Shown here in pieces: positions 21,423-32,834 of a stretch of DNA of 64,000 nt. Origin of the DNA: Perilla frutescens (Eukaryota; Streptophyta; Magnoliopsida; Lamiales; Lamiaceae); contig BRKX01000002.1 in NCBI GenBank assembly GCA_026008535.1, forward strand, positions 2,068,501-2,132,500, read 5' to 3'. The notes under the pieces are model-generated. The model searched no databases and had not been told where the DNA came from. It was given only the letters and a program-made list of their open reading frames with translations. The position numbers and the translations under genes were made by a program. Every line of letters starts with the position of its first letter. The stretch's first letter is position 1.

Positions 21423-22639
21423 CAAATATATTTTTGAGCGCGAAACGACCGCGCGTCAGCTTCTTCTCCGTTTTTCTCACTGGTCTCTCCAGAAACCCTA
21501 GCCGTTGTCCTAAAAACCTCCGATCTGTTACCGCTGCCACCTTTCCCATCACCGCCACGCCCATCACCGCTATGTCTGGTGTCGGTGACCTCTGTGTTGC
21601 TCGCCGCCATGGCTGCTCGATTTTCTTTAGGAGGCTTGTGATTGTCCTCCCACCACTCCGGGTACCCAACTAGCCCGAAACACATTTCCTTCGTGTGTTT
21701 GCTCATGCCACAGTGAGAACATTTTAGCTTTGATCTATCTATCTTTTCCCGGAATGGTACGCTCCTCCACCGCCGTGTTTGAAGGTGTGGCCGGACCGGT
21801 TGGATGGCGGCCGATTTCCTTTTGCTGCTAGGCCGAGAGCGTCTCTCTTATGATGGGTGAGAAGCCCGCTTCCAATTTCTTTGTCAATTTCTCCCTCTGT
21901 CTCGGGCCGCTCCTCTTCGGAGATGTGCATACGCTGCTTCAACGCTTGGAAGAGGGTCTAGTTTCAAAACATCTCGCCATTCGGGTTCATACCTCTCGTT
22001 GACTCCGACAAGGAGTTGGAACAGCCGGGTCTCCGACTGTATTTTCCGGTAAGTGTTGATGTCCTTTTCACAATCCATAGGGTTTGGATGATGTTCATCT
22101 ATTTCCACCCAAATACGTTGAAGTGTGCTGTAGAAATGCTCAATAGTTCCCTGTTCCTGTTTAATGCTATTGGCTTGAACCGTAAGTTCAAAGATTTGTG
22201 CTGAGTCCCGTTTGATGCTGTATGTCATGGCTAGTCCCTTCCACAAACTTTCTGCTGTCTTGTATTGCACATAATTGCTTGCTAGAGCCGGTTCCATATT
22301 CTAAATGATCCATGATATAACTGTTAGATCATTTTGAAACCACTTTGTATATGCAGGATTGGTTTGGTTGGGAGAAGAAGGGTGGCCGATGATGTGATTG
22401 AGGCATCCCCTTCCTTCGATGGTGAGATGCATCATTCTCGACCATAGTGAGTAGTTGAATTCATTTAGTTTGATACTCACTGTCACTGTTTGATTCTGAC
22501 TGTGTTTTGAGGTTTGATTGGTGTTGATTGTTGGTTCGCTAAACTGTCGGAGTAGTGTAGCCAGTTGATGTGCCAGAGCCTCAGCCCTTGGCTGAGGCTG
22601 CTGTGTATTCTCTAGGCTGCCGTCACCTTCGTCAGCCAT
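21423..22639 (-). pseudogene. gag: Copia-2 gag, interrupted
   Basis: Starts at ATG 22639 (MADEGDGSLENTQQPQ). The order is typical of copia Gag: LNEFNYSLWSRMM box, TVISWII, then SLWKGLAMTYS and a helical segment, and a CCHC zinc knuckle reading CSHCGMSKHTKEMC near 21715. A stop follows TVISWII at about 22300, and a frame change separates the YAHLRRGA region from the zinc knuckle. The 3' end is cut at the solo LTR insertion at 21423. Confidence 0.8.
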
Positions 22640-22697
22640 GGTTGGTATTCAGATGGGTAAATGATGAAGCAGAACAGCGATCCGAAAGGATCTCACT

Positions 22698-22709
22698 GCT
22701 CTGATACCA
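22698..22709 (-). other. Copia-2 primer binding site
   Basis: TGGTATCAGAGC on the - strand, directly adjacent to the LTR end. Confidence 0.85.
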
Positions 22710-23000
22710 TGTTAACCCGTGTTCTGAGCATGATTAATTGAATAAAGGTTGCTAACTTTTGAGAATGCAGATTGAGGAGCCAAATAAATGTTTGTATTGC
22801 TGTATATTGTTTACAAGATAATTACAGAGTAGAGGTAAATAAAGAGATCTAAAAAACATTATTTAAGGAAACTACCCTATTTTAGGACCTAATCTTGACT
22901 GATTTGATTTGCAGGATTCTTGGAGTTAATTTTGGTCGTGGATTGCCAGCATCATGTAGATGTATATTTATATTTCATTCGGTCATATTCTAATTTAACA
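22710..23000 (-). repeat. Copia-2 5' LTR
   Basis: On the + strand it starts TGTTAACCCG and ends TTTAACA, giving a six-base inverted terminal match TGTTAA/TTAACA. It directly follows the primer site. The outer limit rests on this inverted match, since the 3' LTR is missing for comparison. Confidence 0.65.
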
Positions 23001-26000
23001 TAGAATCATAGACAATCCAATCATATCCTTGATTCATTATATATTGATTTAGTTATGAATTATGAATTAACCATAAATACAATGCACATGTATTCATGTA
23101 AAAAAATCGTTTTTTATTTGAGAAATTATATGTATTTTTAACATCAATTTGTGAGTGTTCAATTTGCATACCATGGATGTTGAATATACCAATAAAAATT
23201 TGTAATATTATTGAATCTTTTTAAAAACCATGTCAAATTGCAAAATGAGTCAAATATAGTAATTTATTTGGAAATTATATTTTCCTATAATTTATTCAAT
23301 ATACTTCAATCTTAATTTCTACCTATAAATTACTAACTCACATTATGCAATATCAATAATGTATGTGAATATTGGTACCACTAGCATGTAGCTTAGTTAG
23401 GTACGTACAACTGTTAATCCCCAACTTAAAAAAATGTGAATATCGTTGAACCAAAAGAGATACAAAAAATAGCAAAATAAAATATACATTCATAGATAGT
23501 AATGATTTCATTTCAAGGAGTGGAGTGGAACTCATTGGTGCACAAAAAGTTATCCATTATGTGTTGTATAAATAAAATTCATTTAATGAAACATTATTTT
23601 GGCATATTATTTTTTATATTAAAGTGAGTTTTTTTAAGTTATTAATTTGTAAAATTATGTTGTAATATAATCTCATGCGGCTCAAATCATAAAACTATTA
23701 TTACGAAAAATTTACTTGTTTTGTCAAAATATGCTTCACTACTCATTAATTTAAGGTTCATTGGTTTAAACATGAATTTTGATTATCAACACAAACTTTA
23801 AAATGATATGTCCGACCTGTAACACAAACTTACATTTATTTTTTGTAATTACTATATCAACTCAAATTTGGGTGCAATTGAGTTTGACGTGACTACCGAA
23901 AGTTAATTTTTTATAGTAGAGGTATTTGTATATAGTTCTTGATAATTAAACTTAATTATTAACATTAACTTAAGATTTTTTTTGTGTTATATAATTTTAA
24001 CATAATAGAGGTTAATATTTAAATATACAGATCGGTGAAATGATAATTATTTAAATATTATTTATAAGAGAATATATCAATTTGAATTTTACACTTGCAA
24101 GTAATTATACACACACACACACATGTAAATAAAGAACATATATTTTTATGTTATCATTTACACTAACGATCAATACATACTAATGGTAGACACATTTTAT
24201 TCTAAATATTAATGTACTTATTGCTGTTAGTTTAAATTATATCATGTGCACACAAATAGTTGTTTTTACTTCTCACATTCATGTATGTTTATGTTTTGTT
24301 TGGATATAGGACTTTCTACACTTTTTTATATTATTTAACAGACAAAAGTAGTTGTAACTTTTTTATTATTTTAAATAACACTTAAGTTATTTAAATAATT
24401 GTGTATTTAATTTTCGCATTTACATATGTAGTGATATATTTAAAATATAAAAATAGAGAAAACTATTATTGTATAAGCTATTATTGCATTGATATTTTTG
24501 TTATATCTTCAAGTTAATGAATGAAAACTAAAGGTGTTTCAAAAAATATATATTGTAGTACTTTTGAAGTATATATATTTCCACAAATAGAATTAATTAT
24601 TTGTATATATTGCATATGATAAACATAATTTTAAACAAAAAGTTAAAAAAGATACAAAATTCAGAGAGAATTAAAAAACTACTGAAATTTGAAATAAAGT
24701 TTAAATATTAAAAAACTCATATAGTATATCCACGTTGGAATTTAAAAAGGGGAGGGGTTCCATTTTGCTCCATTTCTTATTTCCCAGGAGCACTTTAGTC
24801 CACGTTTACTTTTTCGGTCCAAATTGATACCTTAATTATTTTAAAAGCATCGATCATTTTGATCTTGGCCATTTTGAATTATAAATCTTGATCACGTTCA
24901 TTTTGAATTGTTTCAAGCCCCCATCATCGTCTAACTCCATCAACGACTATTGGACTTCTATGAGTATTTTGACTTATAAATTTTTGAAACAATTATGCTT
25001 AATTCGTATGTGTGTTAATATGTGATGTTGTTTATTATTGTCTATATTGATATATAACTAATTAAACATAATTTTTTCTAAAATTCCTCTACATTTTCTT
25101 TAAGAAATTACTAAAATATAAATAATAAATAAAGTATATAGATGTACAAATACTCTTCATTTTTTTGTAATTATTTTCCAAAATGTATAATTAATGTCCG
25201 CATTTTAATTGAATTATTATTTATATCACTATAAGAGTAGTATTTGACTATCATAAATAAATTGAACATAATTTTCTAACCTTTGTCTTGAGGATTTAGT
25301 AATTTTCTTATATAAATTACTGCACAAACGTTTATCATATGTATGCTTGAAAAATATTTTTACTTGAAAATATACTTGATGTGAATTTCTAATATTTTTG
25401 AAAGTAACAAAATTTATTAACGTGTTCAATTTCAAGAAAAATCTAGGACATAAAAATTTTTGCTCCTCTAACAAACGGAGGGAGAAGAAAATAACATGTA
25501 CTAAAACACATACTCTTTTGGATATGAAAGGAAACGCAAAATGCACTTATGAAAAAAAAATATACTTAAAAGTTCAACCTTTACACTTATGATTATATTA
25601 TTTTTCAATTGTTATAATTTTAAAAATAAATTACACAATTGAAAATCATTATATCAAGATGACAATCTAATCAATTTATTTTAATCAAAACAAAATTATT
25701 GATAATAAAAAATTATACTTAAGTTTATCTTTTTTTGCTTTATGCAAATTTAATTATATTTCACATATTAAGAATTTTTACTTAGTAAAAATACATAATC
25801 AACATGAAATTTAACACAATGATGGATTATTTATCATTCATTTTTATATAAAATAAGTTATTTTGATATGCTTAGTATACTTTTATTCAAAATTAGCTAT
25901 TTTATAATTACACTATACCTTATAATTGTTAATTATACATATTATATCATTATTTAGTAATAAAATTATATAAATTACGTGCAATGCACGTTATCTATGC

Positions 26001-26412
26001 TAGTATAAAAAAAGGACTTGATGGGAATTTCTTACTGAAATAATTATTATAAATTAACTATCATTGAAAAAAAAAGAACTAATTAATAAAGTTATCCCAA
26101 ACAAGGCTTCCAAATATATAACTGCACTATTTTACAAAAAGTGGAAAATTAATCGTATAAAATATTCGAAGTGACTATTTTATATAATCTTTTAAAACAA
26201 ATAAAATTGGAATAGTTAAAATATAATTTTAGTTAAATTAGGAATTTATATCTAATTCTGGGCTTAAAATTGAAGTCTAATATTTCTCTCTCACTCAACC
26301 CTCACCAGATTTCTCTCTTACTCTCTATATTTTTTCTATTTTAACACAAACTATTCATCAAAAAAATAACAAAAAAAAATCTCTGTTTTGCAGCGGCGGA
26401 GGAAGAAATCGA
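23001..26412. other. Gene-poor AT-rich intergenic region upstream of PPR-A
   Basis: No convincing gene; scattered short frames are AT-rich and lack motifs. The part 26250-26400 (CT-rich, CACCAGATTTCTCTCT, then ACACAAACTATTCATC) is shared with the upstream regions of PPR-B (35110-35212) and in part PPR-C (46960-47060) and is the likely promoter and 5' leader. Confidence 0.5.
25975..26003 (+). mobile_element. Helitron-like 3' terminus
   Basis: A perfect hairpin ACGTGC-AAT-GCACGT is followed ten bases later by CTAGT, the hairpin-plus-CTRRT signature of plant Helitron 3' ends. The 5' end was not identified, so the extent is unknown. Confidence 0.5.
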
Positions 26413-28488
26413 ATGCCGATATCGAATCTCAAATTTGCTCTCAAACATTACTGCAAAACTACTGCACAAATCCACCAAGTTCATGCTAAAGCCATTACCA
26501 GTGGCCTTTTCTCTCTCTACTCTTCTTCCCTTCTCTCTCATATTCTCCGTTCCTTCCCTCTCTCTTCCCCTCAACAAAACACCAATGGTAGATTCATCTA
26601 CATCACCCAGATTTTCAATGTCATCCCAAATTCTTCAAATTTCAACTACAATTACATCATCAGAGCCCACACCCTTCTCCGATCTCCTCATACCGCCTTG
26701 ATTTTGTTCCGCGAAATGCAGCGGAGGCAGATCAAGCCGGATTCCCACACATTCCCTTGCGTTCTTAAAGCTTGTAGGCTTCTGCAGAATTCGACTTCTC
26801 TCGCGGGGGTTCTTCATGCTCAAGTCACAAAGCTTGGGTTTTTGGATGATATGTATGTGCACAGCGCTCTTTCTTGCACCTACTGTAGGTTTGGTGACGT
26901 TGATGGCGCGAAAGGGGTGTTTGAAGAAAAGTCGTTGAAGAATGTTGTGAGTTACAATGTTATGCTTGATGGGTTTGTTAAGACTGGAGAGATCGATAGT
27001 GCCAGGGAGATGTTTGATGAAATGCCAAGCTCCTTGAGGGATGCTGTCAGTTATAATGTTATGATTGATGGGCTTTTTAAGGCTGGAGAAATTGATCGTG
27101 TTAGGGAGCTGTTCGACGAAATGTCAAGCTCCTTGAGGGATGTCGCCAGTTATAATACAATGATTGATGGGCTTGTTAAGGTTGGAGAGATCGATCGTGC
27201 CAGTGAGCTGTTCGACGAAATGCCAAACTCATTTAGGAATGCCGTGAGTTATACTGCTATGATTGATGGACTTTTTAAGGCTGGAGATATTGATCGTGCC
27301 AGGGAGCTGTTCGACGAAATGCCAATCTCGTTTAGGAATGTCGTCAATTATACTGCTATGATTGATGGCCTTTTTAAGTGTGGAGAGATTGATCGTGCCA
27401 AGAAGCTATTTGAAGAAATGCCAAGCTCGTTTAGGAATGTCGTCAGTTATACTGCCATGATTGATGGGCTTTCTAAAGGTGGAGAGATCGGTCGTGCCAG
27501 GGAGCTGTTCAACGAAATGCCAAGCTCATTTAGGAATGTCGTGAGTTATACTGCTATGATTGATGGGCTTTTTAAGGCTAAAGAGATAGATCGTGCCATG
27601 GAGCTGTTTGACGAAATGCCAAGCTCGTTGAGGGATGTCGTCAGTTATACTGCTATGATTGATGGGCTTTTTAAGGCTGGAGAGGCTGATCGTGCTAGGA
27701 AACTGTTCGACGAAATGCCAGGTTCGTTGAGGAATGTCACGATTTATTTTGTTATGATTGATGGGCTTTCTAAGGCTGGAGGGATTGATCGTGCTAGGAA
27801 GCTTTTTGAAGAATTGCCAAGCTCCTATCGTGAAAACAACGTAGTATTATGGACTGCAATGCTTACGGGATTGGCTATACATGGTCACGGCGGATCAGTC
27901 CTCCGATACTTCTCAAGAATGCTGGAAGACGGTGTCAAACCAGATGGGGCGGCAATTTTGGCCGTTCTCGTGGGCTGCAATCACTCGGGACTTATCCACG
28001 ATGCGAATAGAATTTTCGCGGAGATGGAGAGCGTGTATGGTGTTCCACCAGAGGCACAGCATTACGGATGCATGGTCGATATTCTTGCACGTGCAGGTCT
28101 GATAAAAGAAGCGAGGGAGATGATAGAGGCAATGTCGATTGGGGTAGATGAAGTTGTGTGGGGAGCACTGCTCGGAGGGTGCATGAAACATGGAGTGGTC
28201 GAGGAGGCGGAGGAGGCAGCCGAACACTTGATGCGGATGAAACCTGAAGAGGGTGCTGTGTATTCGTCTCTGGCACGTATTTACGCTAATTCAGAGCGGT
28301 GGGACGACGTGGTGAAGGTGCGGAGATTGAAAGATTGCAGACGGATCAAGCAGTTTCGTGGGCGTAGCTGGATCGTGTTGGATGGAATCAAGCACGAGTT
28401 TTTGGCGGGAGATAGGTCGCATCCTTGCACGAAAGAGATACATTTGGTCTTGAACGGTTTGCATAAATGCGAACTACTCAAGCACTGA
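26413..28488 (+). CDS. PPR-A: PLS-class (E/E+ type) pentatricopeptide repeat protein
   Basis: Intronless, 691 residues. N-terminal part (1-177) begins MPISNLKFALKH, contains IHQVHAKAITSGLFS and degenerate P/L/S motifs. Residues 178-476 (26944-27840) are nine consecutive PPR motifs, eight of 33 residues and a last one of 35, with consensus VVSYTAMIDGLFKAGEIDRA. Then come L/S-like motifs (LAIHGHGG, GCNHSGLI), and E and E+ type sequence (YSSLARIYANSERWDDV, SWIVLDGIKHEFLAGDRSHP), stopping without a DYW domain. Proteins of this class bind organellar RNA and usually act in C-to-U editing with partner deaminases. Location in mitochondrion or plastid is inferred from the family, not read from the sequence. 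The ATG is supported by the matching start of the other copies. Confidence 0.85.
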   Translation: MPISNLKFALKHYCKTTAQIHQVHAKAITSGLFSLYSSSLLSHILRSFPLSSPQQNTNGRFIYITQIFNVIPNSSNFNYNYIIRAHTLLRSPHTALILFREMQRRQIKPDSHTFPCVLKACRLLQNSTSLAGVLHAQVTKLGFLDDMYVHSALSCTYCRFGDVDGAKGVFEEKSLKNVVSYNVMLDGFVKTGEIDSAREMFDEMPSSLRDAVSYNVMIDGLFKAGEIDRVRELFDEMSSSLRDVASYNTMIDGLVKVGEIDRASELFDEMPNSFRNAVSYTAMIDGLFKAGDIDRARELFDEMPISFRNVVNYTAMIDGLFKCGEIDRAKKLFEEMPSSFRNVVSYTAMIDGLSKGGEIGRARELFNEMPSSFRNVVSYTAMIDGLFKAKEIDRAMELFDEMPSSLRDVVSYTAMIDGLFKAGEADRARKLFDEMPGSLRNVTIYFVMIDGLSKAGGIDRARKLFEELPSSYRENNVVLWTAMLTGLAIHGHGGSVLRYFSRMLEDGVKPDGAAILAVLVGCNHSGLIHDANRIFAEMESVYGVPPEAQHYGCMVDILARAGLIKEAREMIEAMSIGVDEVVWGALLGGCMKHGVVEEAEEAAEHLMRMKPEEGAVYSSLARIYANSERWDDVVKVRRLKDCRRIKQFRGRSWIVLDGIKHEFLAGDRSHPCTKEIHLVLNGLHKCELLKH
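26944..27840 (+). repeat. PPR-A 99-bp repeat array, 9 units
   Basis: Units start every 99 bp from 26944 (27043, 27142, 27241 ... 27736). Similar at DNA level but more diverged than in PPR-C. Residue pairs at motif position 5 and last position read N/D, N/D, N/N, T/N, T/N, T/N, T/D, T/N for units 1-8. Confidence 0.9.
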
Positions 28489-28905
28489 GTTTTTTGATCT
28501 GTCACTAAAATGGTTTGATGGTGGATTTTTTGCTGTTTAGCGATAGAATTTTCCGTGAATGAAACACTATTTTTATTTTTGTAGTGAATTAACACTATTT
28601 TTGAGTAGAATCTCATTTAATTTAGTGAGACTGAGTTGCTGATGCATTATTGAACTCTTCTTCACTAGATTAACTGTTTCTTTCTTTACCATCTGTTTTC
28701 TGAGTTTATTCATTTTCATTAGCAGTAAAAAGAATATTTTGAAAATGTGGGGGCAGTCAATCTCTTTCTTGTGTTAGATACATCTGCATGAAAGAGGAAG
28801 GAATGGTGGTTTGTTTTGGATGTGGTATTTTCAATCTGAAGCTTGAAAATCATTTATTTTGATTCTTATTTTGTTTTTAATAAATTCTTCATTAAAATTA
28901 ATAGA
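28489..28905 (+). other. PPR-A 3' flank, shared with PPR-B
   Basis: About 250 bp after the stop aligns with the 3' flank of PPR-B (38734-39040), including GTTTTTTGATCTGTCACTAA just after the stop and GAGACTGAGTTGCTGATGCA. It is the probable 3' UTR carried along in the gene duplication. Confidence 0.6.
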
Positions 28906-30153
28906 TTATTTGTAAAATTCATTGAAAATTAATTAAAAAATAATTAAGAATCAAAATACGTGATTTAAAATGCTTTACTTTGATAGGTTCAATCATTCAG
29001 GATCTAAATTGATTATTTCCATTTTTCAGATTTCGAATTAATAAATAACCTATTTTTCGGGCTCTAAATTGATAAAACTTTATTATTTAATTATTATAAT
29101 CGCGTCCAGGATATTTTTAAAAGTATAGCTTATTCGATTTGACTTTATATATTTGCATAATTTCAAAACTTCTCACGAACTTATGAAATTAAAGACTATT
29201 TACGGAATGAAAAACTAATACTCCTTTCGTTTCTGAATAAGTGTCATTCTGGATGAATACACACATATTAATAAAGATATTAATTATATTATTAAATTAT
29301 CTTATACACCCTTATGTGAGTACATTGAATGAGTTAAATATGATTGTTTGAACACAATAAATGAGGATATATATGAGAAAATTGTGAAATTTTTACCTCG
29401 ATTGTGTAGAATGATATTTTTTTATGAAACAAAATTAAAGTACTAGAATGACACTTATTGTGAAACGGAAGGAGTAATATTTAGTAATGTGCCCAATTTA
29501 AATAATAGCTAAGAGGTGATATATAATGATTTAGAATTAAATATGCCAAGAAAACTTAATAAAATCTATATAATAGGATGGGAGATCTTTATTGGTTGTC
29601 AAATTAGTTGAATACTCTATTAAATGATCATTTCAATAATTAGCTTTTAAGATGATAATGTAGAGTTAGCTGGTAAATATTATAAGAGTTAATTACACTT
29701 TAATACTCAACAATTAGATTATTAATATTTTTTGTTAAAAAGTACAAATACAAGTCTCGCGTTTATATTGAAGGATAAATACACACTTTAAGTTTTGAAA
29801 TGGGATCACATGTTGCAACTCTTCGATATTTTTTTTAATTTATTATAATATTAATTTAAATTTTCTATTTAGAGTTCATTCTTCTCCAATTATGGTATAT
29901 TAAATAAAAAACTTAATTATGCAATACCAAATGTAACTCTGTAATATTTTTCTTGGTACAAATATGTCCAAAAAAGGTTTTATTGGAGTAACAAAGTCCT
30001 GCATGAGCGAATACACCAAGCTCATTTTTTAAGTTTTTTTTTGTTGGGATTGTGGGACCCACTAAAAAAATGAAAAAAAAATTAAAGTATATTAACAGAA
30101 GTTTGCCTCTGTAAGTGAGATGGATTTATTTGCTCCAAAAATATAATTTTATG
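28906..30153 (+). repeat. Segment S, copy 1 (inverted relative to 49838-51150)
   Basis: About 1.25 kb that aligns end to end with the reverse complement of 49838-51150, with small indels. It contains a Stowaway-like MITE (29221-29474) present in both copies, so the MITE was there before duplication. No coding content. Confidence 0.75.
29221..29474. mobile_element. Stowaway-like MITE in segment S
   Basis: 254 bp flanked by TA on both sides, ends CTCCTTTCGTTTC and GAAACGGAAGGAG, matching the Stowaway (Tc1/mariner) terminal consensus. Confidence 0.75.
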
Positions 30154-30221
30154 GAGATATTTGCAACAAAAAAAAAGCACCATTAGGGATGTATGCACTC
30201 CTTGCACCTTTTTCCATAATT

Positions 30222-30471
30222 TTTTGTCGTAATATTTCAAAATTTACATATTGATGCTCAATGTTTACATAATCTAACGAATCTAGCAGTAGGGTAAATT
30301 TCGGCACCTCAAATCTGACGTGGCTTGCTGAAATCAATGTTTACACCAATCTCATTGATTTTAGCAAGTCACGTCAGATTTGAGATGTCGAAAATTTACC
30401 CTCGTGCTAAATTCGTTAGATTATGTAAACGTTGAGCATCAATATGTAAATTTTGAAACATTACGACAAAA
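30222..30471. mobile_element. Long-hairpin (foldback) MITE
   Basis: Two arms of about 118 bp (30222-30339 and 30353-30471) are inverted repeats with a 13-nt loop. The arms match closely but not perfectly. If transcribed, the RNA would form a long hairpin suited to small-RNA processing. No coding content. Confidence 0.8.
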
Positions 30472-30889
30472 GTACTAACAACTCAAACTCCAGTTGATTG
30501 TACCATTTTTGTGCAAACAATAATTACATAGAGTCACCTGAAAATGTCTTGCATCAATTTTTGCATTAATGTATTCTGTGTAATTTTAAATGCTAATGTT
30601 TATTTAAAAAACTATTTACTTGTAATTAGTATATATTCATGAAAATACAATTCTCTGTATTGACCTTTATATCCAATAAAGAAAACTAATAGCATGTTTT
30701 AAAAAGTCAAAATTATTATACAAAATATATTCAATATATTCTTTTTATTGACCTTTATATTCTGGTATATTATCAAAAGGTCAAAATAATAATGATACAT
30801 CATTTTATGTCTTACTTTATTATAAACTTTTTTTTTTACACTTTTGATAAATGTTGTGCTTAATTGGTTTATATTTTGTGTAATATGAA

Positions 30890-31620
30890 GAATTTCAAGG
30901 CTTAAATGGATTTGGGCCTAAAAGTGGGTCAATTTGGGCTAAGGAGGCTCTCTCATAAACCAATTAATCACAATTGCTTTTTAATTTATTTCTTAGTAGT
31001 TTAGTTTTATTAATCAAAATCTCATGGGAGTCTTATGTGAGATCCTTTTACAAGTTAAAATCCGAGAAACAGTCAAAACTTTGATCCAAACACGTTCAAA
31101 TATCAATAAAATTATAAATGTGCCATTATATATGAATTTGAATTCAGATCTTCACCCGTCTTACAAATTTTGACCCGTAAAATGGTCTTACGCACTTTTT
31201 TGTCAAATCTTATATGCTCACTCGAGAATTAAATCCATTATTTCTTGTGGGAGAATTTCAAGACTTAAATGGATTTGGGCCTAAAAGTCTATCAATTTGG
31301 GCTAAAGAAGCTCTCACATAAAACCAATTAATCACAATTACTTTTTAATTTTGTTGCTTAGTAGTTTGGTTTTATTAATCAAATCCTCATGATGAATCTT
31401 ATGTGAGACCCTCTTACGGATCAAAATCCGTAAGACAGTCAAAACTTAGATTTAAACACAATCAAATATCAATAAAAAATTACAAATATGTCATTAAATA
31501 TGGGTTTGAATTCAGATCTTCACCCGTCTTACAAATTTTGATCCGTGAGATGGCCTCACACATTTTTTTTATCAAATCTTATATGCTCACTCGAGAATTA
31601 AATCCATGATTTCTTGTGGG
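30890..31620 (+). repeat. Two-copy tandem duplication (about 365 bp) inside segment D
   Basis: Units 30890-31252 and 31253-31620 both start GAATTTCAAGRCTTAAATGG and end TTTCTTGTGGGA. The other D copy has a single unit (56284-56650). Confidence 0.85.
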
Positions 31621-31641
31621 AGATGATCTCTCCTATACTCC

Positions 31642-32005
31642 GAATGGGATCCTCTATTCCAGATTTGGTGTTTCAACCCGTATTTCACGATCAAATTTAT
31701 GAAGTTTTCTTCCATTTTTTTCATCAATTTTAATTTATTATGTTTTAGTTTAATTTTATGATTGTTTTTAGGGTTCATCCCACCCAATTAGAGTTTATAA
31801 TCATTTTAGTATTTAATTGTCAAAGAAATGATTATTATGGTTGATTATTTTAAAAATATGATTTATAATTTTTTAAAAATTCAATCTTTTGTTGATAGAT
31901 GTGACTAGATCGATTATGTAATAATTAGTTTTTATTTTTATAATATCTATTATTAAACTTGTTAAATCGATTGCGGAATACGGGTTGGAGCACCAAATCT
32001 ACTCC
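31642..32005. mobile_element. MITE with TACTCC flanks and an empty site in the other D copy
   Basis: Flanked by TACTCC (31636-31641 and 32000-32005). Near its ends it carries an inverted match AGATTTGGTG...CAACCCGTATT. The other D copy reads through with a single TACTCC at 56665-56670. Related sequences (TTTGGTGTTGCATAACTAA core, followed by GGATGAACCCTAAA) occur near 35470, 46670, 50065 and, reversed, near 29870. Confidence 0.7.
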
Positions 32006-32456
32006 TGTTCATCACTCACCACCTTAAGACCACATGAGATTTCTTTTTTGCACACACTGTTTAATTTAGAGTAAGTAATTTAATTTGGCACGTTTCGGAT
32101 TATTTTCAAATTTATTAAACAATTAAACTAATTCATGTTTCCTAATATATCGTTAGGAAAATGATATTAGCATGTTTATATAAAATGAAACGTACTTAAA
32201 TATAGTAGTTAGAATTTTAAACCATTCCACAAATTTTGAGATCTTTGTGAATCGAAACCAATCTTCAAATTTTAATTACTCACCCATAGTTTTTAGGCAT
32301 TAAAACAGTGTAATCAATCTCTTTATTGGGCTTTTACACCTGGTTAAATTAATTAAGAATTAAACATAAGGTATAACTTGATTAAATCATTGCTCTTAAA
32401 GGTTGCAAAGTTCATCAAGCTACAACATTGATGAATATTTAGGGTAATAGGTTTTA

Positions 32457-32834
32457 CGCAAAAACTCTTGTGCATAAGACGTATATGAGACTGTCAACGC
32501 GCGTTGACTCGGTCAAAGTGTTGACCAAAAAAATTGTGAAAATTGGTGATATTTTTTAGGGATACAATTGATACTTTTTTTAATTTCGAATGATACTTTT
32601 TAGTGTATCAATTGATACTGATCTTAACAGTTTTTTTCTTTATTTTTTTATTCTGCCCAATACTTTTTATTGATACAAATGATACTTTTTAGCCTTTGAA
32701 ATGATACTTTTCAGTATTATGAATGGTACTAATTTTGACGGATTTTTTAGTCAAAGCATTGACCGGGTCAACACGCGTTGACCCGTCAATGCGTTGACCG
32801 TCTCATGTACATCTTATGTACAAGAGACTTGCCC
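32457..32834. mobile_element. MULE-type MITE with 9-bp target duplication
   Basis: 378 bp flanked by the exact 9-bp repeat TAGGTTTTA (32448-32456, 32835-32843). Terminal inverted repeats contain CTCTTGTRCATAAGAYGTA and palindromic GTCAACGCGCGTTGAC. The centre holds several TGATACTTTTTAGT boxes. The other D copy has the uninterrupted site at 57173-57181. Nine-base duplications are typical of Mutator-like elements. Confidence 0.85.

Larger units (their letters stand above)
17853..23000 (-). mobile_element. Copia-2: 3'-truncated Ty1/copia retrotransposon
   Basis: A second Ty1/copia element on the - strand, reading from a 291-bp 5' LTR (22710-23000) through primer site, gag, protease and integrase, and ending abruptly at 17853 just before where RT should begin. 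RT, RNase H and the 3' LTR are absent. A foreign solo LTR splits it between gag and protease. It differs in sequence from Copia-1, so it is a separate family. Confidence 0.85.

Noticed and set aside
28116..28488. A DYW deaminase domain at the end of PPR-A
   Set aside because: The protein stops soon after the E+ type SWIVLDGIKHEF region; no HxE or CxxC zinc motifs follow in any frame.
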